A stretch of 33,255 bases of DNA from Adonisia turfae CCMR0081 (GTDB lineage Bacteria > Cyanobacteriota > Cyanobacteriia > Phormidesmidales > Phormidesmidaceae): NCBI RefSeq assembly GCF_011009555.1, contig NZ_QXHD01000004.1, positions 327,524 to 360,778 on the forward strand, given 5' to 3'. The notes under the pieces were generated by a model. It did no database searches. It was not told the origin of the DNA and saw only the letters and a list, made by a program, of their open reading frames with translations. Position 1 is the stretch's first letter, and each line of letters opens with the position of its first letter. A program made the translations under genes and the position numbers. Positions 25,779 to 33,255 of this stretch are shown piece after piece.

Positions 25779-26978
25779 CTATTCGCCATTTGGCAAACCA
25801 AGTTGCTGTTCCAGGTCTTTGAGAACTATATCTGTCAAGATTTGCGTTGTAAGCTTACAGTACATTGTCTCAGCAGACGTAAATGTGCCATTTTCAAAGT
25901 ACTTATTAGACGGTGCTCCACCACCACATACAGAAAAATATTGGCACTGTGTTTTACAAAGCTCCACTCCTGCACGAATATCGCTATTTATCCTCTGGAA
26001 CTTCTGCGTTGCATAAATGGACTCAAAGTCGTCTTGTAGAATATTACCAAACACAAAGTCTCCATAAACCTCACTTTTCATCGATAATAGCTCAGGGGAA
26101 AAAGTCGATACATCTCCACTATGAGAAATATTGAGCATCGTAAAAGGCACATGCTGACCTTTTGTAATATCAGCTTTTCCAACAATAATATTTCGAGTCT
26201 GCTCAAACTCACGTATCTTCAAAGTTTCTGGATTTTGCTTTGTGAGTTCCAGCAATCTTGTCATAAAATCTCGATATCGAGCTAGTGCTTCATTCCCTTC
26301 CAGAGAAGACGTCTCATTTGTACCTTCCTCTTCGTCAACATTAAATCCAACATGTCGAATCTCACTCTCAACAAAGAAATCAAAGATTTCATCAGGGTAG
26401 TCTAACGATGCACTAGTCAAGACCGCTATCACATGCAACCCAATTCCGTTCTCCTGTAGCAATTTAACACCCCGCATTACACCACTATGGGTACCCAGTC
26501 CTTTTCGAGTTACCCGATGAGCATCATGCAAAAAAGCAGGGCCATCTAAACTAATACCTACGTTGACATGATAACGCTTGAATAAATCACACCAACCATC
26601 ATTAATAAGAGTGCCATTGGTTTGAATTCCATGCCTGATCTTGACTGGCTCAGCATTCAGTTGGGTATTTATCTTTTCAATTCGGCTAAACGCTTCCTCA
26701 TAAAATTCTACTGGCATCGTTAAAGGCTCACCAGCATGCCACACCACAGTAAAACCTTGATCAACTAAGTCACTCTTGAAAAGCTTCTCAAATAGTGGAT
26801 TTAGTAACTCTAGCGAAAACTTCAGTTTGAGATGCCTATCTGGCAAGTAGCAATAGTCACAGTCAAGATTGCAGAACGTTGTTGGCTGAATAACAACCAA
26901 CTTCACTGGACCAACTTCCAACTGCTCAGAGGGTCTTTCAACTAATTGACGAATCGATTTTTGGACAAAAGAGATCAT
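25779..26978 (-). CDS. GrrM/OscB-like radical SAM/SPASM cyclophane maturase
   Basis: About 399 residues. The radical SAM iron-sulfur motif is FCNLDCDYCY (Cys36, Cys40, Cys43 from the chosen start). WHAGEPL is the SAM-contacting GGEP-like motif, and HGIQTNGTL and GISLDGP follow as in peptide maturases. The C-terminal SPASM part has cysteines in ELCKTQCQYFSVCGGGAPS and ends with NKYFENGTFTSAETMYCKLT, a stretch I associate with the GrrM/OscB family. These enzymes form carbon-carbon cyclophane crosslinks on precursor peptides. Two fitting precursors lie directly downstream. I chose the ATG at 26978; a GTG at 27014 with AAGG very close would add 12 residues. No transporter or protease gene is adjacent, in keeping with the Sec leaders of the precursors. 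Confidence 0.92.
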   Translation of the reverse strand: MISFVQKSIRQLVERPSEQLEVGPVKLVVIQPTTFCNLDCDYCYLPDRHLKLKFSLELLNPLFEKLFKSDLVDQGFTVVWHAGEPLTMPVEFYEEAFSRIEKINTQLNAEPVKIRHGIQTNGTLINDGWCDLFKRYHVNVGISLDGPAFLHDAHRVTRKGLGTHSGVMRGVKLLQENGIGLHVIAVLTSASLDYPDEIFDFFVESEIRHVGFNVDEEEGTNETSSLEGNEALARYRDFMTRLLELTKQNPETLKIREFEQTRNIIVGKADITKGQHVPFTMLNISHSGDVSTFSPELLSMKSEVYGDFVFGNILQDDFESIYATQKFQRINSDIRAGVELCKTQCQYFSVCGGGAPSNKYFENGTFTSAETMYCKLTTQILTDIVLKDLEQQLGLPNGE

Positions 26979-27513
26979 AATCGCCAACAGATAACCATTA
27001 GTAAGGCACACCACCTTAATTTTACTGATAGTTGATTACTATGGCTTACTGAAAGATTAGACATTTAGCTACATAATGCAATACTATTCATACTTCATCG
27101 CCAGTCACACGTAAAAGAGATAATTCTCCTACCAATAATGGCGTATATCTGAAGAACAAAATCACGGAAAACCAAAACTTCCAATAGTTATCGATGAAGT
27201 GTAGTGCGCCACTTAGACGAAAGTATAATGGCCTGTATACTTAATAAAAATTCAGAATTTGCGGACTGACGTTGTGAAGGCTTCGACGTGTTACTCCAAT
27301 GAACGTTTAAGGCTAAACCCATCCCAGAATACGCCCTTGCTTACCGTCTTAGCCCAAGTAAACTCGATACAAAACTTAGCCATAGTGCATTAGAGCTGTT
27401 ATGACACCACAGAAAGCGTCCGTAGTAGCAAGGTTCCCTCCGGAAAATTAGTGCTTCAATAGAAATGATATGCAGAGTTCTCAAGCAGTAGGCAGTTATG
27501 CAGGACCATCATC
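26979..27513. other. Intergenic region upstream of the maturase
   Basis: About 535 bases between the divergent maturase gene (minus) and a small plus-strand ORF. I see no gene on either strand. A short AAGGCTTCGACGT match near 27278-27291 recalls the dispersed repeats at 3625 and 14202 but is too short to call. Promoters in both directions are expected here. Confidence 0.45.
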
Positions 27514-27687
27514 ATGAAACTATCTATTTGGATTTATACAGCTGTATTGTCTAGCACGTTGGTGCTTCCTATGTTGTCCAAAGGGATACAGGTAATCAGC
27601 ACCAATGAAGTACAGGATCTAGCGGTGAATTCTTATGGATTCTGTGATGATCCTGTCAATGATCCTTCAGGCTGTAGAGCATCCTAG
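27514..27687 (+). CDS. Small secreted-looking peptide, unknown
   Basis: A 57-codon ORF. It has a basic start (MKLSIW), a hydrophobic core IYTAVLSSTLVLPML and then a polar segment, so it looks like a Sec-exported peptide. The likely mature part ends SYGFCDDPVNDPSGCRAS, with two cysteines ten residues apart that could form a disulfide. AGGAC lies eight bases upstream of the ATG. I recognise no family. It sits between the RiPP maturase (divergent) and the TIR protein gene (convergent, 16 bases between stops). It may be a third locus peptide, but it lacks the Trp triplets and the RVxRxR leader element. Short ORFs of this size occur by chance, so the call is tentative. Confidence 0.45.
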   Translation: MKLSIWIYTAVLSSTLVLPMLSKGIQVISTNEVQDLAVNSYGFCDDPVNDPSGCRAS

Positions 27688-27703
27688 GGTTTGAACCTAA
27701 GAG

Positions 27704-30700
27704 TTAACGGGATTCTGATTTTTTATTGGGCAAGATGCGATCGCAAAATTCTTTGATTTTTTTGATTTCCCCTAAGCTTTCTCTTTCAGAAGTGTTCATC
27801 TCCCCAATATTTTGTTGAGTATCTTTGCTATAGCGACTTTCTAAAAAAGGCATTGCGGGCCGACAACCATTTGAAATTAGCATTTTGAGTAGTGCACGAT
27901 TCTGATTGCGCTCATTTATCTCTAGCTTAGATAAGTCCCATAGCTCCCAAAGCAGAACATCCTCATCTGAGCTCGATGAAACTATAAACTCATTGCCATT
28001 AGGAGAAAGATCACTATTTTTAGGAGCAAACTCAACACTCGATACAGCTCGTTTATGGCGCTCCAATACTGAAATCAAATCCCCTTGGGCTGTCCAGAGC
28101 CTAACGCTACCGTCTTGACTAGATGAAGCCAAAAACAGCCCATCACCACTAAAGCTCACTTTAGTTACTGGATCAGTATGTTCATTCAGAGTTCTAATCA
28201 ATTCACCTGAAGCATTCCAAAGATTAATCTTGCCATCTTTGCCACCTGAAGCGATGATGCCATCCTTAGCAGGTTGAATCGCAACCGTTAATACACTGCC
28301 TTCATGCTTTTCTTCAGTTAGCAATTGCAGTTTCGGCTTCTCCCCCAATATTCCTTTTTTAGGCATTTGCCATAGATAAATTCCTCTGCCAACAGCATCA
28401 CTTTCTGCACGAGTGCTAGTAACCAATTGCTGATTGTTCTGACTAAATGCAACACCAGTCACATCGTTAGAATGTTCCAGTGTTACGTATCGGTAAAGTT
28501 GCTCACCCTCAAATCTCCAAAGTTTTAGGGTTCTGTCAGTTCCTACCGAAGCTAACCACTGACCATCAGGGCTAAAGGCTAAATCTAAAACTTCCTCCGA
28601 ACTAGACTCTTCATCCATCGGATCAGAATGGGCATCCAAGACCTGTATCGGCTTCTCTGTGTCAAAATCTGGTTTCCAGAGCCTGATTTGGCCATTAGAA
28701 CCACCTGCTGCCAGTATCCTGCCATCGGGACTATAGTCCACTGCTAGTACTTTGCTATCTTGTCCAAATGCAATATGAAATCGTGGAGTACCATCAGGTC
28801 GCCATACTCTAACAGTCTTCCTCCCACCTGAAGCAATCATTCTGCCATCAGGTCGTAAGGTTACGTCATACACATCACTGTTGTGAGGTAATGGTTGAAT
28901 TGGACTATCGATATTCCAAAGCCGAATATCGCCACTATCACTCGCGGAGGCTAATACCGATGCATAACCAAGCGTAGCTTTTGGAGAAAAAGCAAGGCTA
29001 GATATTTCATCTTCATGACCTTCAAAAGCCTCTATTTGAACACCCTTATCTCGCAACCACAAACGCACAATCCCATCCGCACCTCCTGTAGCTAGTACGT
29101 CATCTTGAGGGCCAAATACTACCCTATACACCGGACCTTGATGGCCTCTAAGAGTATGGACTAATTCTTTACCTTCCTTTCCACGAGGATTCCAGAGCTT
29201 CACAGTGCCGTCAAAACTAGCAGATGCTAACGTTCTTCCATCAGAACTAAACACAATTTGATAGACATCACCGTCGTGATCCGCCAAACGACGAACAGTT
29301 GCTTGCTTAAGGCTTTGAACTTGAACAACACCGCCGTAGCCTGAAAAAGCTAGCAAAGAACTATCTGGACTAAAAACTAACGTAATGAGATATCGGAGAT
29401 TTTCTGGTACTTCATACAGAAAAGTATTGATCAACCTGACAAAAGGTAACCCTTCAGGATTATGGCTAATTTCCCATAAATGAACTAATCCTTGAGCATC
29501 AGCTGCTGCCAAGTATTTGCCATTAGGACTAAAGACAAGGGTTGAGACCGGTGCTTTACCTTGATACTCAAAATTAATCAGAGTAGAAAATCCATCATAT
29601 CGAGTCCACAGAAACACTTGGCCATCTTTCCCTGCCGAAGCTAGATACTGACCACCTGGGCTAAAGGCAATGCGATTAACACGATCGCGATGTGATTGAG
29701 ACAAGACTTTAGTTAGTTGCCCAGTACATCCCCACAACTTGATAGTTCCATCTTCATCACCTGTTGCTATATCGCTTCCATATGAGCTGTAAGAAACTGT
29801 TCTAAATGCCTTTGATGGAATACCACCTTTATCTATATTAAATCTTGTAGCATTTTGCGAACATGATTCTCCTTGATCATCTGTCTCTTTTCTCAACCCC
29901 CAAAAACGAACAGTTTTATCAACACTCACTGAAACTAATTGCTGACTATCTGGGCTAAAAACAACAGAATAAACTTTCCCATCATGGCCCTCTAAACGAT
30001 TAATTTCACTAAGATTAAGGGCTGTTCGATGTAGTACAGTTGTCGCTTTTGCCTGCAAATCAGGACGCAAAAGTCTCACAAACAAGTAGTGATGGTTAAC
30101 CCGTTCTCCTGCCTGTAAGCCAGTCACTAAGGCATCTAACCCCTTAAGATTATCCAAGGATTTTACTAACGCCTTAATCTCACTGAATGTTGTGGCTAAC
30201 AAAAGTGTAGAAAGCCCTGCAAAGATCCCCAATATTGCAGATATCATCACCCACTGACGCTTTCGCTGTAGAGCCAAATAACGTTGACTTGCTTGTATAT
30301 ATTCATGCTGACGAGGAAGTAGAAGATCAACCTCTCGATTATCTGTTTGTTGAAGATATTGACGCTTTCTACGCCAACCTTGTACCTCTTTAAACTCGTG
30401 ACGCCCCATCAAAAACCTATCTGAACGTTCACGATCAGACCACTCATAGGCCTTGACTAAAACCTGTCTGTAGACTTTCAGATCGTCCAAGTTGGTTTTC
30501 AGTGCATCTAATAATTGTTGCAACGACTGATCAAAAGACTGCCCATGCCTCACAAAAGACACATACTGAACAGATGATAATCCCATAGCTTGAAAAACCT
30601 CTCGGTTATAGTCATTACAACTAATAACTGGGATAATTCGCTTTTTATATTTTTTAGCCTTTTCAAACTCCCATTGACAATTTTTAGAAGTAAGAGAGTC

Positions 30701-31627
30701 AGGACAAACAACAAAAATAACAGTATGAGCATAACGTATCCCCTCTTCTGCCTCATCTCGCCAATTAGCAGCCACAGGGATCCTATCTCGATCAATCCAG
30801 ACCTTCCAACGCTCATCCTTTAATGATTGATTCAGTTTCTCGACAAAATGCTTGTTACTGCGAGAATAAGAAATGAAAATATCAGGTGGGCTCTTACTAA
30901 AATACTCAGATGTTTCATGGGCTCGATCCACAGTCTCCAAGAAAACTTTTTGAATCTTAGTAAATTTAAACTGTGCTCCCAGCTTATGAGTCTCAATCCA
31001 ACGCTTCTGTTTTTTAACCTCTTTGAGGTCTTCTAAAGTCAACAAATACGATTGAGGACGGCCCTGCTTATCCCATTCATTAGCCCGTGCTAAAAGTCTC
31101 GTATAAGTTTGTAGATGAATAATGTTGCAGGCGACTTGTTCAAACACCTTGCCCACTAGCGGAGAATTCAAATCTAAGTACTGTAAATCATCCAGGCTGA
31201 GAGTCAGCTCATGTATATCAGCAAATGAATTCTGATATAGAAGCACAATAAGTTTATTTAAGCGTTGGGCTAACCTGAGCCCTTGCATTATTTTTCCATT
31301 ACCTAGTGCTGCATTAGAAAGCACTAAGACAAAAACATCAGCTCCAAGAATGCCATCTTTTATTTGTTTTTCATACGTACTATCACCATCTAAAAAATGA
31401 TTGAAATCAGGAATATCATCAAAATCGATCCAAGGATCCAAACCTTGGTCACGAATGGCCTGATCCAAACGTCTGACGAAATCTCCATCTTGGGGAGTAT
31501 AACTAATAAAAATATCGTTATTCCGTGGCTTCACCACAGCAATACGCCTCAGACGATCTTCTTTAGGCCGTTGATAAGCGAGGCGTAGCTTATATTGAGT
31601 CATCCTACTGATTAGACTCATACACAC
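27704..31627 (-). CDS. TIR-TIR-TM-WD40 protein
   Basis: 1307 residues. The first TIR domain (38-172) starts NDIFISYTPQDGDFV; the second (248-372) starts PDIFISYSRSNKHFV with WKVWIDRDRIP. Each is followed by a similar linker: LLARANEWDKQGRPQSYLL at 178-196 and LVKAYEWSDRERSDRFLM at 390-407, so the TIR-plus-linker unit is duplicated. The second TIR has KNCQWE (315-320) with Glu320 at the usual NADase glutamate position; the first has KIMQGL there and lacks it. A membrane segment, MISAILGIFAGLSTLLLATT, follows at 461-480, and about 15 WD40 repeats run from 546 to about 1235. TIR domains in bacterial immunity cleave NAD+ or make signal nucleotides; here activation would come from ligand binding by the propellers. 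No STAND ATPase lies between, unlike many relatives. It reads convergently with the small peptide ORF and divergently from the SLOG gene. Confidence 0.9.
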   Translation of the reverse strand: MCMSLISRMTQYKLRLAYQRPKEDRLRRIAVVKPRNNDIFISYTPQDGDFVRRLDQAIRDQGLDPWIDFDDIPDFNHFLDGDSTYEKQIKDGILGADVFVLVLSNAALGNGKIMQGLRLAQRLNKLIVLLYQNSFADIHELTLSLDDLQYLDLNSPLVGKVFEQVACNIIHLQTYTRLLARANEWDKQGRPQSYLLTLEDLKEVKKQKRWIETHKLGAQFKFTKIQKVFLETVDRAHETSEYFSKSPPDIFISYSRSNKHFVEKLNQSLKDERWKVWIDRDRIPVAANWRDEAEEGIRYAHTVIFVVCPDSLTSKNCQWEFEKAKKYKKRIIPVISCNDYNREVFQAMGLSSVQYVSFVRHGQSFDQSLQQLLDALKTNLDDLKVYRQVLVKAYEWSDRERSDRFLMGRHEFKEVQGWRRKRQYLQQTDNREVDLLLPRQHEYIQASQRYLALQRKRQWVMISAILGIFAGLSTLLLATTFSEIKALVKSLDNLKGLDALVTGLQAGERVNHHYLFVRLLRPDLQAKATTVLHRTALNLSEINRLEGHDGKVYSVVFSPDSQQLVSVSVDKTVRFWGLRKETDDQGESCSQNATRFNIDKGGIPSKAFRTVSYSSYGSDIATGDEDGTIKLWGCTGQLTKVLSQSHRDRVNRIAFSPGGQYLASAGKDGQVFLWTRYDGFSTLINFEYQGKAPVSTLVFSPNGKYLAAADAQGLVHLWEISHNPEGLPFVRLINTFLYEVPENLRYLITLVFSPDSSLLAFSGYGGVVQVQSLKQATVRRLADHDGDVYQIVFSSDGRTLASASFDGTVKLWNPRGKEGKELVHTLRGHQGPVYRVVFGPQDDVLATGGADGIVRLWLRDKGVQIEAFEGHEDEISSLAFSPKATLGYASVLASASDSGDIRLWNIDSPIQPLPHNSDVYDVTLRPDGRMIASGGRKTVRVWRPDGTPRFHIAFGQDSKVLAVDYSPDGRILAAGGSNGQIRLWKPDFDTEKPIQVLDAHSDPMDEESSSEEVLDLAFSPDGQWLASVGTDRTLKLWRFEGEQLYRYVTLEHSNDVTGVAFSQNNQQLVTSTRAESDAVGRGIYLWQMPKKGILGEKPKLQLLTEEKHEGSVLTVAIQPAKDGIIASGGKDGKINLWNASGELIRTLNEHTDPVTKVSFSGDGLFLASSSQDGSVRLWTAQGDLISVLERHKRAVSSVEFAPKNSDLSPNGNEFIVSSSSDEDVLLWELWDLSKLEINERNQNRALLKMLISNGCRPAMPFLESRYSKDTQQNIGEMNTSERESLGEIKKIKEFCDRILPNKKSESR

Positions 31628-32148
31628 TCAATCGGTAGCCTATAGACATCTCCTTAAACATACATCAAGCTTTTTCAAAATATGCATATTCACTGATGTC
31701 CGTAAAAGATAGCAAGTGAAATTGACATGATTTTCCTTGAAGAGAGCCACATCTACCATATGAATTTGATTTGTAGTAAGCTCCCACTAAACTCACCTAA
31801 TCTCTAACCATAACTTTTGCCCAGCTTAATATACTGAGCTAAACACCATGCGTGAACTGAGGCAAACTCTCTATTTAAAAGTATTTAGCCAGTTAAATAA
31901 TGCCAGTTAAATACTGATCAATGGCTGAGCCAGTTAAAATTGTGTCAAGTTTACTGCTCCAGTCCAAGATATCAAGAAGTTTAATTCTATTTTCCGAAAG
32001 GTACATTTAGACTGAATATCTACTTTGCTCTTTGTTCCCAAATACAGCAGGTGCTCTAAGCACTCTCAAGTTTATGGCTAACAAACGTTATATATGTTCT
32101 TGCTTAAGGCAATTAGACCTGAAGCAAATAGCAAGGTAGGAGGCATCA
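31628..32148. other. Divergent promoter region of the TIR and SLOG genes
   Basis: About 520 AT-rich bases between two genes reading away from each other. No gene is seen. It contains three direct repeats and an inverted repeat (31880-31939), listed separately. A strong ribosome site, AGGAGG (32138-32143), precedes the SLOG gene start by five bases. Confidence 0.6.
31880..31939. promoter_or_regulatory. Candidate operator: three direct repeats within and beside an inverted repeat
   Basis: GCCAGTTAAAT occurs at 31888-31898 and 31902-31912, and GCCAGTTAAAAT at 31929-31940. The starts are 14 and 27 bases apart. AGTATTTA (31880-31887) and TAAATACT (31908-31915) are exact reverse complements that enclose the first two copies. 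Direct and inverted elements together in a divergent promoter region suggest a regulator binding site. No regulator gene is adjacent. Confidence 0.5.
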
Positions 32149-32943
32149 ATGCGCAAAAACTCTACCGACGACGCCTTCAAATATACGTTTTCTAGTGGCC
32201 AAACAGCCTACGTGCTAGATGTACCAGATACCTTCAGTTACGCCAAATCTTTAGATGCGTTGGGATTGAACTTGCCATCCCCCAGCATGGTAATCATCGG
32301 TGGGGCAAGTAAGATGAGTCCAGAAAGTAAAGTTAGAGTAGAGCACCTATTCACAAAAGTCTTAGCTCCAATCGCTGAAACCTATGGAGTTACAGTTTTT
32401 GATGGAGGAACAGACGCTGGTGTTATCCAAATGATGGGACAAGCACGTCAGCATATTGGTGGTAGCTTTAACTTAGTCGGCGTTGCCCCAAAAGCAAAAG
32501 TCAACTTACCAGGCCATTCCCTCAACTTAGCTATTGATATTGAAACCAGAGAACTTACTGATTTAGAAGAACATCATACGCATTTCGCCTTAATTCCAGG
32601 TATTAACTGGGGAAACGAATCACCTTGGCTTGCCCATTGTGCATCCACCCTAGCCGATCGCTACCCTTCAATTACTATTTTGATTAATGGTGGAAAAATT
32701 TCATTGAGTGATCTAGTACTCAACCTTTCCGTCGGTCAGCAAACCATAATCATTGCGGGCAGTGGTAGATTGGCAGATGAGATCGCAAACACGATTAGTG
32801 GACTCGCACCTTCCACTAATTCTATGATTCAGGATCTAGTGAAATCTTATTACCCAAGCCAGCTGTCAATCTTCGAGTTAAACAAACCTCTAGATGCCCT
32901 AACCAAGCAATTGAAAATGCATTTCAATCTTAAGGTAATCTGA
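32149..32943 (+). CDS. SLOG-superfamily (LSDAT-like) nucleotide sensor protein
   Basis: A 264-residue Rossmann-like protein. The core has SMVIIGGASKMSPE (about 44-57), then TVFDGGTDAGVIQMMGQAR, the Gly-rich ligand loop of SLOG/LOG-fold proteins. LVGVAPKAKVNLPG, HHTHFALIPGINWGNESPWL and SITILINGG, IIIAGSGRLADEI follow. This agrees with the prokaryotic LSDAT branch, related to the N-terminal domain of TRPM channels. These domains are predicted to bind or process nucleotides or NAD-derived signals in conflict systems. AGGAGG five bases before the ATG confirms the start. It lies 30 bases upstream of a SLATT-like membrane gene, a known kind of pairing in which the SLOG protein senses a signal and the membrane protein is the effector. 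It diverges from the TIR-WD40 gene. Confidence 0.85.
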   Translation: MRKNSTDDAFKYTFSSGQTAYVLDVPDTFSYAKSLDALGLNLPSPSMVIIGGASKMSPESKVRVEHLFTKVLAPIAETYGVTVFDGGTDAGVIQMMGQARQHIGGSFNLVGVAPKAKVNLPGHSLNLAIDIETRELTDLEEHHTHFALIPGINWGNESPWLAHCASTLADRYPSITILINGGKISLSDLVLNLSVGQQTIIIAGSGRLADEIANTISGLAPSTNSMIQDLVKSYYPSQLSIFELNKPLDALTKQLKMHFNLKVI

Positions 32944-32973
32944 TAGCTGATATGTGCAACAGCTATCAAGCTT

Positions 32974-33210
32974 ATGAGTCAGGATAAATCGCCTACAGAA
33001 GCACCTGATCGAAAATTGCTCGATTTCGCATGGAATCGGCACAAAGTGTATAGCAAAAATGCAAGCCGTTATCGCGCTCGCTTTGCATTTCTGCGCAATC
33101 TACTATTAGTTCTAAGCGTTGTAGTTGTTGCATTATCAGTTATTGATGCCTCTTGCAAAATCACACTAACTTCGGGCTCTTGGCGACTTTTGGTGATCGC
33201 GCTACCCTAG
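32974..33210 (+). pseudogene. SLATT-like membrane effector, short or broken
   Basis: 78 codons. The start FAWNRHKVYSKNASRYRARF, followed by the hydrophobic NLLLVLSVVVVALSVI, matches the first part of SLATT (DUF4231-like) proteins. Those normally have two membrane helices and a C-terminal cytosolic part of 100 or more residues. Here the frame runs into SCKITLTSGSWRLLVIALP and stops, so the second helix is missing. A shift of one base near 33151-33155 would give LQNHTNFGLLATFGDRATLA, a more natural-looking continuation, but that frame meets TGA at 33213. Only 45 bases remain in the window. It may be a frameshifted pseudogene, a sequencing error or a short variant. The gene partners the SLOG gene 30 bases upstream. 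Confidence 0.55.
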
Positions 33211-33255
33211 CCTGAACCATCGCCCCAGAAGACTATCTGTTTGTTAAAATTAGTC

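Overview
The window looks like the chromosome of a cyanobacterium with a large genome. Several lines of evidence agree. The palindrome GCGATCGC (HIP1) occurs at least seven times. Lineage-typical proteins are present: a DUF3181 protein, HpsE-like glycosyltransferases, a GrrM/OscB-like radical SAM maturase, and TIR- and STAND-type proteins with WD40 tails. Dispersed GC-rich palindromic repeats of the kind common in cyanobacterial intergenic DNA are also present. I cannot fix the genus; a filamentous, Leptolyngbya-like or Acaryochloris-like organism would fit.

Positions 1-8.9 kb form a surface polysaccharide or glycoconjugate locus. A 5'-truncated FkbH / carrier protein / thioesterase megaprotein reads rightward. 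It converges on five leftward glycosyltransferase genes. Four of these (8912 to 3963) are packed with gaps of 18-33 bases and are probably one operon. The first of the four is a glycosyltransferase fused to a degenerate EAL domain, next to a likely tandem duplicate without the EAL part.

Positions 9.3-17.7 kb are mostly housekeeping. They hold cbiT (cobalamin pathway), a PLP-dependent Orn/Lys/Arg decarboxylase-fold enzyme, a conserved small cyanobacterial protein, a very acidic 478-residue protein without lysine, a DUF3181 gene, a 2TM gene, moaC (molybdopterin), tRNA-Arg(ACG), an MFS transporter and a DUF1643 gene.

Positions 18-33.2 kb form an accessory island that looks like conflict, signalling and specialised-metabolite DNA. 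First comes a two-gene NTPase cassette: a 436-residue P-loop ATPase, then a 1669-residue protein with a pseudo-NTPase-like domain, TPR, STAND NTPase, a transmembrane segment and about 14 WD40 repeats. Next is a RiPP locus in which a radical SAM/SPASM maturase is followed by two Sec-leader precursor peptides ending in uninterrupted Trp-x-Asn/Asp triplets (six and ten), an apparently ideal cyclophane (triceptide) substrate. Beside it lies a small secreted-looking 57-residue ORF. A TIR-TIR-TM-WD40 protein of 1307 residues follows. Last is a SLOG (LSDAT-like) nucleotide-sensor gene with a SLATT-like membrane gene that stops early near the window edge.

The two most promising parts are the WxN/WxD-repeat RiPP locus and the two-gene ATPase/STAND cassette. 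All function calls come from reading motifs by eye; no database search was run.
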